A stretch of 64,000 nt of DNA. Origin: Rhodocyclaceae bacterium. GTDB taxonomy: Bacteria; Pseudomonadota; Gammaproteobacteria; Burkholderiales; Rhodocyclaceae. Shown one piece after another: positions 11,510 through 19,376 of this stretch. Every line of letters begins with the position of its first letter. Position 1 is the first letter of the stretch. The stretch is from assembly GCA_030824275.1 (NCBI GenBank), contig JAVBXY010000003.1, positions 124,001-188,000 of the forward strand, given 5' to 3'. Made by a program: the position numbers and the translations under genes. The notes under the pieces were generated by a model. It worked only from the letters and a program-made list of their open reading frames with translations. It made no database searches and was not told the DNA's origin.

Positions 11510-14119
11510 ATGAGAAAAAGCATACGCTTGCAAAGCTTGTTGATGATCATGGCCGCGATCAGTCTGGCGGCGATGCTGGTGCTTTCCTTCCTGTTGCTGA
11601 CCAGCCTGAATGCCAACTTGAACGAGCAGAAACGGCAGTCGATCCGCGAGCGGGTGGAGATGGCGGAAAGCTTGGCCCGTCACTACGAAACTCAGGTTCA
11701 GGCGGGGCGACTGAGCCGGAAGGAAGCCCAAAGCCAGTACCTGAACACACTGCGCCAGATACGCACCGGCGGCGATGGTTATTTCTGGGTCAATGACACC
11801 GCCGCGTATATGGTGGTGCATCCCTACATGCCCGAGCTGGAGGGCAAGGACATCAGCTATATCAAGGATGCCGACGGCAAGTCCATCGTGCTCGCGTTCG
11901 TCGATATGGCGGTTCGGCATGGCAGCGGTTTCGTCGCATACTCCTGGCCCAAGCCAAACACGAGTGTTCCAGAACAGAAGCTCTCCTACGTCAAGCTGTT
12001 CGGTCCCTGGCAATGGGTAATCGGATCGGGCGAGTATCTGGACGACATCCACGGTGCTTATTGGAATGAGGTCCGCGTGGTGATTCCCGTTCTCGCGGGT
12101 GTCGCGCTGTTCTTCATGCTGGCGATATTCTGGCTGCGTCGTCAGGTACTGGTGCGGATCGGCAGCGACATGCAGGATGCCGTCACCATTGCCGATCACT
12201 TGTCGCGGGGCGACCTGCATTCCCCGATTGCCTTGCAGGACGACACGCGCGCCGGTCCGGTCGATACCGTCATCCACTTGTTGCAGGCCGGCCTCAATGT
12301 GTTCACCTCCGGTGCACTGATGCGTCGTCTGAACCGGCGCAAGCAGGCCGATGGCGAGCGGCAGCGGCTCAGCGAAGCCCTCAAGCAGTCTCAGGAAGCA
12401 ATCGCGCTGGCCGAGGCCGATTTGCAGTTCGCTTACGTGAATCCGGCCTTCACGCGCTTGTTTGGCTATACCGCGGAGGAGCTGGTGGGCCGGCCGATGC
12501 GGCTTCTGCAAGTGGTGCAGCCTGGCAACGGCAATCCTGAGGAAACCGCCCGGATGGCGCGGGAATCTGGTTTGTTTCGCGGCGAAGTCCTGCGCCGTGC
12601 CAAGGATGGCAGGGATATTCCCGTGTTGATCAAGATGGCGCCGGTGTTTGACGAATATCGGATCGTGACCGGTTACGTCGCGACTATGACGGACCTGAGT
12701 GAGATCAAACATGCGGAAGCGGAGTTGCGGGAGAGCGAGGAAAAATTTCGGGCCATTTTCGATCAGACCTTCCAGTTCATCGGCCTGCTGGATATCGATG
12801 GCCGGACGATCGACGCTAATCGCACTGCCCTCGCTCTTGTCGGCAGGACGCTTGCGGACGTAGTCGGCAAGCCATTCTGGGACACGCCCTGGTGGACCCA
12901 TTCTCCGGAACTGCAAGCCAGGTTGAAGGATGCCGTAGGGCGGGCGGCCAAGGGCGAGTTTGTGCGCTTTGAGGCTTTTCATCCCGATGGTGAAGGTCGC
13001 ATTCATCATGTCGATTTTTCCATCAAGCCCGTTCGCGATGCCGACGGCCGCATCGAGATGCTGATTCCCGAGGGGCACGACATCAGCGAACGGAAGGTCG
13101 CCGAGACCGAGGCCCGTCAGCGCCTGGAGGAAATCAGCCGGATCAACGCCGACCTCAAAGCGCTCAATACCAAGCTGACCCAGAGCCAGAACCAGCTAAT
13201 ACAGTCGGAAAAAATGGCTGCGATCGGCGTGCTAGCTGCCGGCGTGGCCCACGAGATCAACAATCCGGTCGGCTTCATCCAGTCGAATATCTGCACCCTT
13301 GGAAAGTATGTCGGTGATTTCCTGAAGGTGGTTAACGCCTACGAGGATGCGGAGCGGCGATTGCAGGATCGCAAGGACGCCTTCGCCGATGTCCATCGCC
13401 TGCGCCAGGAGGTCGAATTCTCCTACGCGCGGGACGATGTGCCGGGTTTGTTGGCCGAGTCGGCCGACGGACTGGCGCGGGTGACCAAGATCGTCAAGGA
13501 TCTCAAGGACTTTTCCCGTCTGGACATGGGTGAGCAATGGAAGGTAGAGGATATCCATATGGGATTGGAAAGTACTCTCAACATCGCCTGGAACGAGTTG
13601 AAGTACAAGTGCGAGATCAAGAAGGAGTACGGATGCTTGCCCCCGGTCGAGTGCCTGCTGTTACAGCTCGATCAGGTCTTCATGAACCTCCTGGTCAATG
13701 CGGCCCATGCTATCGAGGGGCACGGTACCATCACCCTGCGCACGGGCACCGTGGGTGATCGCGTGTGGATTGAGGTAGCCGATACCGGGACGGGCATTCC
13801 GCCGGAAAATATCAAGGCGGTGTTCGATCCCTTCTTTACCACCAAGCCAGTGGGCAAGGGCACCGGCCTTGGCTTGTCGGTGTCCTACAGCATCATCGAA
13901 AAGCATCACGGCAATATCGAGGTCGAGAGCGAGCTGGGGAGGGGCACCACTTTCCGTATCTGGCTGCCGATCAGGCAGCCCGTCGCGACTTCAGGAGAGT
14001 TGGGCGTGGCGCGGGCAACTGACGAGGTGGTCGTTGACCATGCCGGTGGCCTGCATGTGGGCGTACATGACGGTGGGGCCGATGAAGCGAAAGCCGCGCC
14101 GCTTGAGCTCCTTGGATAG
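11510..14119 (+). CDS. Cache-PAS-PAS hybrid-free sensor histidine kinase
   Basis: An 869-residue kinase. I start it at 11510 (MRKSIRLQSLLMIM) because GGAGG lies 8-11 bases upstream; the track start at 11429 has no such site. A membrane helix at about 12-35 is followed by a Cache domain (GYFWVNDTAAYMVVHP and WQWVIGSGEYLDDI), a second helix near 200, PAS domains starting near 296 and 413, and a coiled coil. The H-box VAHEINNPVGF has its His near residue 580. The ATPase domain carries NAAHAI and GTGLGLSVSYS. No receiver domain or partner regulator is adjacent. The last 40 or so residues are low-quality tail sequence read antisense through the end of tag. Confidence 0.92.
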   Translation: MRKSIRLQSLLMIMAAISLAAMLVLSFLLLTSLNANLNEQKRQSIRERVEMAESLARHYETQVQAGRLSRKEAQSQYLNTLRQIRTGGDGYFWVNDTAAYMVVHPYMPELEGKDISYIKDADGKSIVLAFVDMAVRHGSGFVAYSWPKPNTSVPEQKLSYVKLFGPWQWVIGSGEYLDDIHGAYWNEVRVVIPVLAGVALFFMLAIFWLRRQVLVRIGSDMQDAVTIADHLSRGDLHSPIALQDDTRAGPVDTVIHLLQAGLNVFTSGALMRRLNRRKQADGERQRLSEALKQSQEAIALAEADLQFAYVNPAFTRLFGYTAEELVGRPMRLLQVVQPGNGNPEETARMARESGLFRGEVLRRAKDGRDIPVLIKMAPVFDEYRIVTGYVATMTDLSEIKHAEAELRESEEKFRAIFDQTFQFIGLLDIDGRTIDANRTALALVGRTLADVVGKPFWDTPWWTHSPELQARLKDAVGRAAKGEFVRFEAFHPDGEGRIHHVDFSIKPVRDADGRIEMLIPEGHDISERKVAETEARQRLEEISRINADLKALNTKLTQSQNQLIQSEKMAAIGVLAAGVAHEINNPVGFIQSNICTLGKYVGDFLKVVNAYEDAERRLQDRKDAFADVHRLRQEVEFSYARDDVPGLLAESADGLARVTKIVKDLKDFSRLDMGEQWKVEDIHMGLESTLNIAWNELKYKCEIKKEYGCLPPVECLLLQLDQVFMNLLVNAAHAIEGHGTITLRTGTVGDRVWIEVADTGTGIPPENIKAVFDPFFTTKPVGKGTGLGLSVSYSIIEKHHGNIEVESELGRGTTFRIWLPIRQPVATSGELGVARATDEVVVDHAGGLHVGVHDGGADEAKAAPLELLG

Positions 14120-14554
14120 GGCTTCGGCCTGTGGTGTGACCGGCGGTACTTCCTTTAGCGAACGCCAGCGGTTGATCTTTGGTCGGCCATCGACGAACTG
14201 CCACAGTAGATGGTCGAGGCTGCCGCCCTGTTCGTAAAGATCAAGTGTGGCGCGGGCGTTGGTGATGCTGGCGGCGATCTTCAGGCGGTTACGGACGATG
14301 CCGGCGTCGCCGAGCAGGCGGGTGACATCCTTCTCGCCATAGCGGGCGATTTTTTTTGGATCGAAATTGTGAAAGGCGCGGCGATAGTTCTCGCGCTTGC
14401 GCAGAATGGTGATCCAGGAGAGGCCGGCCTGCGCCCCTTCCAGGATCAGGAACTCGAACAGGGTCCGTTCGTCGTGACAGGGCACGCCCCACTCCTTGTC
14501 GTGATAGGCGACGTAGAGCGGGTCGGTGCCGCACCAGGGGCAGCGTTCTTTCAT
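13991..14554 (-). CDS. tag: DNA-3-methyladenine glycosylase I
   Basis: A 187-residue base-excision enzyme that removes 3-methyladenine from alkylated DNA. The ORF track begins at 14656, but the family starts at MKERCPWCGTDPLYVAYHD, so I place the start at 14554; this gives 187 residues, the same length as E. coli Tag. Zinc ligands are recognisable: the Cys of the RCPWC region, a His in YVAYHDKEWG, and the C-terminal NDHLVSC. AAGGA precedes the ATG. The start overlaps the stop of the VOC gene (ATGA). The last 129 bases are also read, on the other strand, as the tail of the histidine kinase. Confidence 0.95.
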   Translation of the reverse strand: MKERCPWCGTDPLYVAYHDKEWGVPCHDERTLFEFLILEGAQAGLSWITILRKRENYRRAFHNFDPKKIARYGEKDVTRLLGDAGIVRNRLKIAASITNARATLDLYEQGGSLDHLLWQFVDGRPKINRWRSLKEVPPVTPQAEALSKELKRRGFRFIGPTVMYAHMQATGMVNDHLVSCPRHAQLS

Positions 14555-14949
14555 GCGATGTAGCATCCTTTGAATTCGGCGGCGGGCTCGCGGGGGCTGA
14601 AGACGTAGAGCGTCAGATCCAGCGGGCCGGCGAGGGCGAAGCCGCGGTCGCCCCACGGATGATCCTCCAGCGGCATGCGCACGGCAAGTCCCTCCTTGGC
14701 CAGACGGGCGTGTTCCGCATCCACGTCCTCCACTTCAAAGTGGAGCCAGACGCCGGCATAGGCGGTCGGCGGCGTCGACTGGTCCTGGGGTTGCATGAAC
14801 TGGAGGCTGGAACCCTTGTTGCCGAATTCCAGGTTGATGTAGCAGCCAGCGTCGAAGCTGACGCGGGCGTCGAAATGGCGGACGAAGAAGTCGCGGCAGA
14901 TGGCGGGGTCGGCGACGGTAAAGCCGGGCGAGGCGGTATGAGCGTGCAT
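14551..14949 (-). CDS. VOC superfamily (glyoxalase/bleomycin resistance-like) protein
   Basis: A 132-residue protein with the paired beta-alpha-beta-beta-beta fold of the vicinal oxygen chelate superfamily: FTVADPAICRDFFVRHFDARVSF in the first half, then WLHFEVEDVDAEHARL and DHPWGDRGFALAGPLDLTLYVF. The start at MHAHTASPGF is supported by AAGGAA. It lies upstream of tag with an ATGA overlap and is divergent from a WYL-domain regulator, with an inverted repeat between them. This family and regulator are often neighbours. The substrate is unknown. Confidence 0.85.
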   Translation of the reverse strand: MHAHTASPGFTVADPAICRDFFVRHFDARVSFDAGCYINLEFGNKGSSLQFMQPQDQSTPPTAYAGVWLHFEVEDVDAEHARLAKEGLAVRMPLEDHPWGDRGFALAGPLDLTLYVFSPREPAAEFKGCYIA

Positions 14950-15052
14950 GACGGGTTCCTTGTGTTGGCTTGAGAACGGCGCATTTTGCACAAGCCCTCC
15001 TGCCACCGTGATGTCAGGAGCGCCGCCGAGGCGCTCATGCCGGGGTGTTATC

Positions 15053-15070
15053 CTGACAGCGTCCTGTCAG
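15053..15070. promoter_or_regulatory. probable operator of the WYL regulator
   Basis: A perfect inverted repeat, CTGACAG-CGTC-CTGTCAG, 17 bases before the WYL regulator start and about 100 bases from the VOC start. Its position between divergent regulator and target genes suggests autoregulation and control of VOC-tag. Confidence 0.6.
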
Positions 15071-15086
15071 TAGCCATTCCTTTCGC

Positions 15087-15788
15087 ATGCGTCGCGCCGA
15101 CCGCCTGTTTCAGATCGTTCTCCTGCTCAACCGTGGCCGTGCCGTGACGGCTCGCGAACTGGCGGAGGCGCTGGAGGTTTCCGAGCGGACGATCTATCGC
15201 GATGTGGCCGATCTGTGTAGCAGCGGCGTGCCGGTGGATGGCGCGGCTGGTGTCGGCTATCTGATGCGCAAGGGCTATCACCTGCCGCCGCTGATGTTCG
15301 ACGCTGATGAACTGGCGGCGCTGGCGCTGGGCAGCCGCATGGTGCAGGGCTGGGCCGATCCAACGCTGGGGCGGGCGGCCGAGCGGGCCTTGCTGAAGAT
15401 AGAGGCGGTGCTGCCGGAGGACAAAAAAGTCGGCGCTGGCGGGACGGCAAGCAGCGCAGCGAAAAACGCGGCGATGATCGTCCCCGATTTCCACATTCCG
15501 CCGGCCATGGTGGCGCCGCTGGGCATCCTGCGCGGCGCCATTCGCGATGGCCGCAAGCTGCGCTTCGCCTACCGTCGTGCAGATGGCGAGGATAGTGAGC
15601 GCACGGTGTGGCCGCTGGGCCTGTTCTTCTGGGGCGATACCTGGACGCTGGGCGGCTGGTGCGAATTGCGCAAGGAGTTCCGCAGTTTTCGCATCGATCG
15701 CATGGCAACGCCAACGGTGCTCGACGAGCGTTTCGAGAGCATCGGCGGACGCAGTCTCGAAGACTACGTCCGTGCCGTCAGTTTCTAG
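15087..15788 (+). CDS. YafY-type HTH-WYL transcriptional regulator
   Basis: A 233-residue regulator. The N terminus is a helix-turn-helix of the HTH_11 type (RLFQIVLLLNRGRAVTARELAEALEVSERTIYRDV). The WYL domain occupies about 140-230 (RKLRFAYRRADGEDSERTVWPLGLFFWGDTWTLGGWCELR). A dispersed-repeat copy encodes KVGAGGTA at residues 113-121, in the linker between the two parts. The final 14 codons lie inside a 51-base stretch that reappears at 16548-16598 beyond the toxin-antitoxin genes. It probably controls the divergent VOC-tag genes. Confidence 0.88.
   Translation: MRRADRLFQIVLLLNRGRAVTARELAEALEVSERTIYRDVADLCSSGVPVDGAAGVGYLMRKGYHLPPLMFDADELAALALGSRMVQGWADPTLGRAAERALLKIEAVLPEDKKVGAGGTASSAAKNAAMIVPDFHIPPAMVAPLGILRGAIRDGRKLRFAYRRADGEDSERTVWPLGLFFWGDTWTLGGWCELRKEFRSFRIDRMATPTVLDERFESIGGRSLEDYVRAVSF
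15425..15450 (+). repeat. dispersed 26-base repeat, copy 3 (in WYL regulator)
   Basis: One change from consensus near the end (GGCAA for GGCGA), with GG at the variable positions. Read as K-V-G-A-G-G-T-A. Confidence 0.88.
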
Positions 15789-15795
15789 TTCAGCA
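15745..15795. repeat. left copy of a 51-base direct repeat flanking the toxin-antitoxin cassette
   Basis: The 3' end and stop codon of the WYL regulator. It matches 16548-16598 at 46 of 51 positions by my alignment. Two of the mismatches are silent in the regulator frame. Confidence 0.85.
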
Positions 15796-15812
15796 ATTGC
15801 GGATTGGGTGAT

Positions 15813-16136
15813 TCAGGCCGCGGCCAGTTCCTCGTTGCGCCGCCTTCTTGGCGCCTTTGGCTTCTTGAAGGTGACGTGAGGCTCCAAGCCTGCGGTGGTG
15901 GCCATATCCATCAGGGCGTCAAGCGAGAACAGACTAATTTTGCCGCGCATCAGATCGGACATTCGCGGCTGCGTGATGCCGAACAGGCGAGCGGCTGCGG
16001 CCTGGGTCCTATCGCTATTCTTGACCCAAGCCTCCAAGGCCATCATCAACTCGGCGCGGGCGCGCATGCTCGCGGCTTGCTGAGGCGTGTTCTCGACGGC
16101 ATCCCACACGCTGGCAAATGTTTGATCCTTGCTCAT
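15813..16136 (-). CDS. HigA-type antitoxin (XRE-like helix-turn-helix)
   Basis: A 107-residue protein. I start it at MSKDQTFASVWDAVE because that ATG overlaps the toxin stop (ATGA), as is normal for this family; the track start at 16226 lies inside the toxin gene. The helix-turn-helix is TQAAAARLFGITQPRMSDLMRGKI near residues 48-72. The C terminus is very basic (KKPKAPRRRR). Toxin-first order is typical of HigBA. It should bind and neutralise the upstream toxin and repress the shared promoter. It sits in the cassette flanked by the WYL 3'-end duplication. Confidence 0.85.
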   Translation of the reverse strand: MSKDQTFASVWDAVENTPQQAASMRARAELMMALEAWVKNSDRTQAAAARLFGITQPRMSDLMRGKISLFSLDALMDMATTAGLEPHVTFKKPKAPRRRRNEELAAA

Positions 16137-16468
16137 GATCGCCGATCCTTTATCAAGTTCTTGAGCCGTGTTCGTGCCAGCTCGATGTCTTCCTGTCGGG
16201 TCTGCTGCGTTTTTTTCTGAAAGCAATGCAGGACATAGACCGCATCAGCCAGCTTCGCCAGATAGATCACGCGGAAAGCTCCGGTGGCGTCCTTGATCCG
16301 AATCTCCTTGACCCCTGCGCCGACAGCCGCCATGGGCTTCCAGTCACCGGGTTCCTCGCCACGCTGGACCTTGTCCAACTGAAACCCAGCATCATGGCGG
16401 GCGGTTTCGGGGAAGGCGCGCAAAGCTTCCAGGGAGTCGCCGAGAAAGGCTATCGGCTTGATTGTCAT
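16133..16468 (-). CDS. HigB-type toxin (phage Gp49-like, RelE fold)
   Basis: A 111-residue protein starting MTIKPIAFLGDSLEALRAFPE. The features QLDKVQRGEEPGDWKPMAAVGAGVKEIRIKD and FRVIYLAKLADAVYVLHCFQKKTQQT match the Gp49-like/HigB family of ribosome-dependent mRNA endonucleases. The downstream antitoxin overlaps by 4 bases. There is no clear ribosome binding site, and a -10-like TATATT lies only 7 bases before the ATG, so the mRNA may be nearly leaderless. A TTG at 16501 is an alternative start. Confidence 0.85.
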   Translation of the reverse strand: MTIKPIAFLGDSLEALRAFPETARHDAGFQLDKVQRGEEPGDWKPMAAVGAGVKEIRIKDATGAFRVIYLAKLADAVYVLHCFQKKTQQTRQEDIELARTRLKNLIKDRRS

Positions 16469-16475
16469 GGTGCGA

Positions 16476-16505
16476 AATATACAAGAATCAGTAACTATCA
16501 AGCAA
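16476..16505 (-). promoter_or_regulatory. candidate promoter of the toxin-antitoxin pair
   Basis: On the minus strand, TTGCTT, an 18-base spacer, then TATATT at 16476-16481. The transcript would start almost at the toxin ATG. Confidence 0.45.
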
Positions 16506-16547
16506 GCGGCAGGGAAAATAAAGCTCCGTGAGAATAGGAGCTTGCCT

Positions 16548-16598
16548 GCGGATGCAGTCTCGAAGACTACGTCCGCGCCATTAGTTTTTAGTTCAGCA
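16548..16598. repeat. right copy of the 51-base direct repeat (remnant of a WYL gene 3' end)
   Basis: Still reads as the regulator's C-terminal residues and a stop codon (SLEDYVRA, then I-S-F), but with no gene body before it. It overlaps the stop codon of pat. A 7-base-pair inverted repeat (AAGCTCC/GGAGCTT, 16521-16543) lies just to its left. Confidence 0.8.
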
Positions 16599-19278
16599 CC
16601 AGCACGCCGCGCTTCAGGCCCGGATCTTCCGGATGGGTCGAGAGCACGAAGCCGAGGCTGGCGACGAAGGCGAGCATGCGCGAGTTCTCGGCCAGGTAAT
16701 CGCCGTTCATGTACTTGAGGCCACGGCTGCGCGCCGTGTCAATCAGGATGCCCATCAAACGGCGGGCGAGGCCCTTGCCCTGCCAGGTGTCGGCGACGAC
16801 GATAGCGAATTCGCAGGATTCGCCGTCCGGGTTGGTGGCGTAGCGGGCGACGCCGACTTCCTTCTCCTCGCCGTCGACGGCGACGGTGGCGACGAAGGCC
16901 ATCTCACGGTCATAGTCGATCTGGGTCAGGCGCGTCAGCTGCGCTGGCGACAGTTCGCGGATGGTGTTCATGAAGCGCATGTAGCGCGCTTCCGGCGACA
17001 GGGCCTGGACAAAATCCTGCTCCAGCTGGGCATCTTCGGGCCGGATCGGGCGCACGGTGACCACTGTGCCATCCTTGGCCTGGAAGGTGGACTTGAGGTG
17101 CGAGGGATAGGGATGGATGGCCATGTGGTCGTAGCGACCGGCGGTGATCGACATGTTCTCGATGGCGATGCGGGCATCCACGGCCACGGCGCCGTTCTCG
17201 TCCACGATCAGCGGATTGATGTCCATCTCGGTGATCCACGGCAATTCGCAGACCATTTCGGAGACACGCAGCAGCACGGATTCCAGGGCGCTCATGCTGA
17301 CCGGCGGCATGTTGCGGAATTCGCCAAGGCGTGCACTGCTTTTGATCGAGGCCAGCATGTCGGCGACCAGCACCGGGTTGAGCGGTGGCAGGGCGACGGC
17401 GCGCTCGCTGGTGTGGGCCTCGACGCTGGTGCCGCCAGGGCCGAAGACGATGGTGGGGCCGAATATCTTATCGCGGGTCATGCCGACCACGAGTTCGCGG
17501 CCGTTGCTTTTCTGGATCATCGGCTCGATGGCGATGCCGTTGATGTGGGCGTCGGGGCGATTCTTCTTGACCTCTTCCATGATCTCGAGCCAGGCGTCGC
17601 GCACAGCGGCGAGCCCGTTGAGATTGAGGCGCACGCCACCGGAATCGCTCTTGTGCACGATCTGCGGCGAGTCGATCTTCATCACCACCGGCAGGCCGAT
17701 CTCCTCGGCCAACACCATGGCTTCGGAGGCGGAGCGGGCGATCACGGTTTGCGCGATGGGGATCTGGAAGGCGGCCAGCACGGCCTTGGATTCCATTTCG
17801 TTAAGTGCCTTGCGACCTTCCATCAGCGCGGTTTCGATGACCAGGCGGGCCGATTCGAGGCGTGGCGGCGCGTGCTCGGAGATCGAGGACGGCGCCTGCA
17901 TCAGCAGTTGCCGGTTGAGGTAGTAGCTGGAAATCTGCGAGAACAGGTCGACGGCCGGCTCTGGTGTGCGGAAGGTGGGAATGCCGGCGCCCTTGAACAG
18001 CAAGCGGGCCTCGCGTACCTGTTCCTCGCCCATCCAGCAGGTGACCAGGGGCTTGTCGGATTTTTTGGCGATTTCGATCAGGGTGCGGGCAGCCTGAGTC
18101 GGATCGGTCATGGCTTGCGGCGTCAGGATGGCGAGCACGCCATCCACGTTGTCGTCTTCCAGACAGGCTTCGAGTGCGGCGCCATAGCGGGCCGGATCGG
18201 CATCGCCGATGATGTCGATGGGATTCGACTTGGACCAGGTGGAGGGCAGGGCTTCGTTGAGCCGTGCGAGGGTGGCCTGGTCGAGTTGGGCAAGCGGGAT
18301 GCCGGTGTCGGAGGCGTGGTCCGCCGCCATGACGCCTGGGCCGCCGCCGTTGGTGATGATGGCCAGACGCTTGCCGCGCGGGCGGAAATGGGAAAACAGG
18401 GCCGAGGCGGCGGCGTACATCTGGCCGACGTTGGCCAGGCGCACCACACCGGCGCGGCGCAGGGCGGCGTCGAAGACGTCGTCGGCGCCGACCAGCGCAC
18501 CGGTGTGCGAAAGCACGGCCTTCTCGCCGGCCGGGTGCTTGCCAACCTTGATCAGTAGCACCGGCTTGCAGCGGGCGGCGGCGCGCAGGGCGCTCATGAA
18601 GCGGCGGGCGTTCTTGATGCCTTCGATGTAGAGAAAGATGTTTTCGGTGCGCGGGTCGGAGACCATGTACTCGAGGACTTCGCCGAAATCCACATCGGCT
18701 TCTGCGCCGAGGGATACGACGTTGGAGAAGCCGACGTTGTTCGGCAATGCCCAATCAAGAATGGCGGTGCACAGTGCGCCGGACTGGGAGATCAGGCCGA
18801 TGGTGCCGGCATGGGCGCTGCCATGGGCGAAGGTCAGGTTGATCTGGCTGCCGGGACGCATGATGCCCAGGCAATTGGGGCCGAGCAGGCGCATACCATG
18901 GCGGCGGGCGTTTTCCAGGGTGGCACGTTCCAGCGCAGCGCCTTGGCGGCCGGTTTCGGAGAAGCCGCCGGAGATGACGATGGCGTTGCGACAGCCGGCA
19001 CGGCCACAGGCATCGACGATGGTCGGCACCGTCGGTGCCTTGGTGCAGATGACAGCGAGATCGAGTCGTTGCGGAATGGTTTCCACCGACGGATAGCTCT
19101 TCTGGCCGAAGACGGTTTCGTGCTTGGGATTGACGAAGAACAGCTTGCCCTTGTACGTCGTGTCGAGCATGTTCCGCACGAGCGTTGCGCCGATGGAATT
19201 GGGCGTTTCGGAGGCACCGATGATGGCGATGGACTGCGGTTCGAAGAGGGAGGTCAGGTAGTGCAGGTCGTAATGCAT
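16588..19278 (-). CDS. pat: Pat-type protein lysine acetyltransferase (NDP-forming acyl-CoA synthetase-like + GNAT)
   Basis: An 896-residue protein. I start it at MHYDLHYLTSLFEPQS, where homology begins and GGAG lies upstream. Domains: a CoA-binding Rossmann domain (SIAIIGASETPNSIG), succinyl-CoA-ligase-like domains with the phosphohistidine-type motif KAVLSHTGALVG near residue 256, an ATP-grasp domain (LPVVMKIDSPQIVHKSD), and a C-terminal GNAT domain from about 740 with the acetyl-CoA loop WQGKGLARRLMG. This is the Pat/PatZ (YfiQ) layout. These enzymes acetylate and switch off AMP-forming acyl-CoA synthetases at the PxxxxGK lysine, so PrpE in this window is a plausible substrate. Confidence 0.92.
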   Translation of the reverse strand: MHYDLHYLTSLFEPQSIAIIGASETPNSIGATLVRNMLDTTYKGKLFFVNPKHETVFGQKSYPSVETIPQRLDLAVICTKAPTVPTIVDACGRAGCRNAIVISGGFSETGRQGAALERATLENARRHGMRLLGPNCLGIMRPGSQINLTFAHGSAHAGTIGLISQSGALCTAILDWALPNNVGFSNVVSLGAEADVDFGEVLEYMVSDPRTENIFLYIEGIKNARRFMSALRAAARCKPVLLIKVGKHPAGEKAVLSHTGALVGADDVFDAALRRAGVVRLANVGQMYAAASALFSHFRPRGKRLAIITNGGGPGVMAADHASDTGIPLAQLDQATLARLNEALPSTWSKSNPIDIIGDADPARYGAALEACLEDDNVDGVLAILTPQAMTDPTQAARTLIEIAKKSDKPLVTCWMGEEQVREARLLFKGAGIPTFRTPEPAVDLFSQISSYYLNRQLLMQAPSSISEHAPPRLESARLVIETALMEGRKALNEMESKAVLAAFQIPIAQTVIARSASEAMVLAEEIGLPVVMKIDSPQIVHKSDSGGVRLNLNGLAAVRDAWLEIMEEVKKNRPDAHINGIAIEPMIQKSNGRELVVGMTRDKIFGPTIVFGPGGTSVEAHTSERAVALPPLNPVLVADMLASIKSSARLGEFRNMPPVSMSALESVLLRVSEMVCELPWITEMDINPLIVDENGAVAVDARIAIENMSITAGRYDHMAIHPYPSHLKSTFQAKDGTVVTVRPIRPEDAQLEQDFVQALSPEARYMRFMNTIRELSPAQLTRLTQIDYDREMAFVATVAVDGEEKEVGVARYATNPDGESCEFAIVVADTWQGKGLARRLMGILIDTARSRGLKYMNGDYLAENSRMLAFVASLGFVLSTHPEDPGLKRGVLVLN

Positions 19279-19376
19279 GTCGGCGCTCCGCAGCGGCCCG
19301 TGAACGGTCACGGAAAAGGTTGTTGCAGTGCAGCAAATGATAGCATTTTCAAGCCCTGATCGGGTACCCAAAACGC

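Larger units (their letters stand above)
15745..16598. mobile_element. candidate small inserted cassette carrying a toxin-antitoxin pair
   Basis: A higBA-like pair is bracketed by two copies of the 3' end of the WYL regulator gene, 803 bases apart. The outer copy still overlaps the stop codon of pat, the arrangement expected before insertion. No integrase or transposase is present, so the mechanism is unknown; gene-end (att-like) integration or recombination with a related locus are both possible. Confidence 0.5.

Noticed and set aside
16633-18558. 641-residue plus-strand ORF opposite pat
   Set aside because: His/Gly/Asp-rich shadow composition typical of antisense high-GC frames, and no family features.
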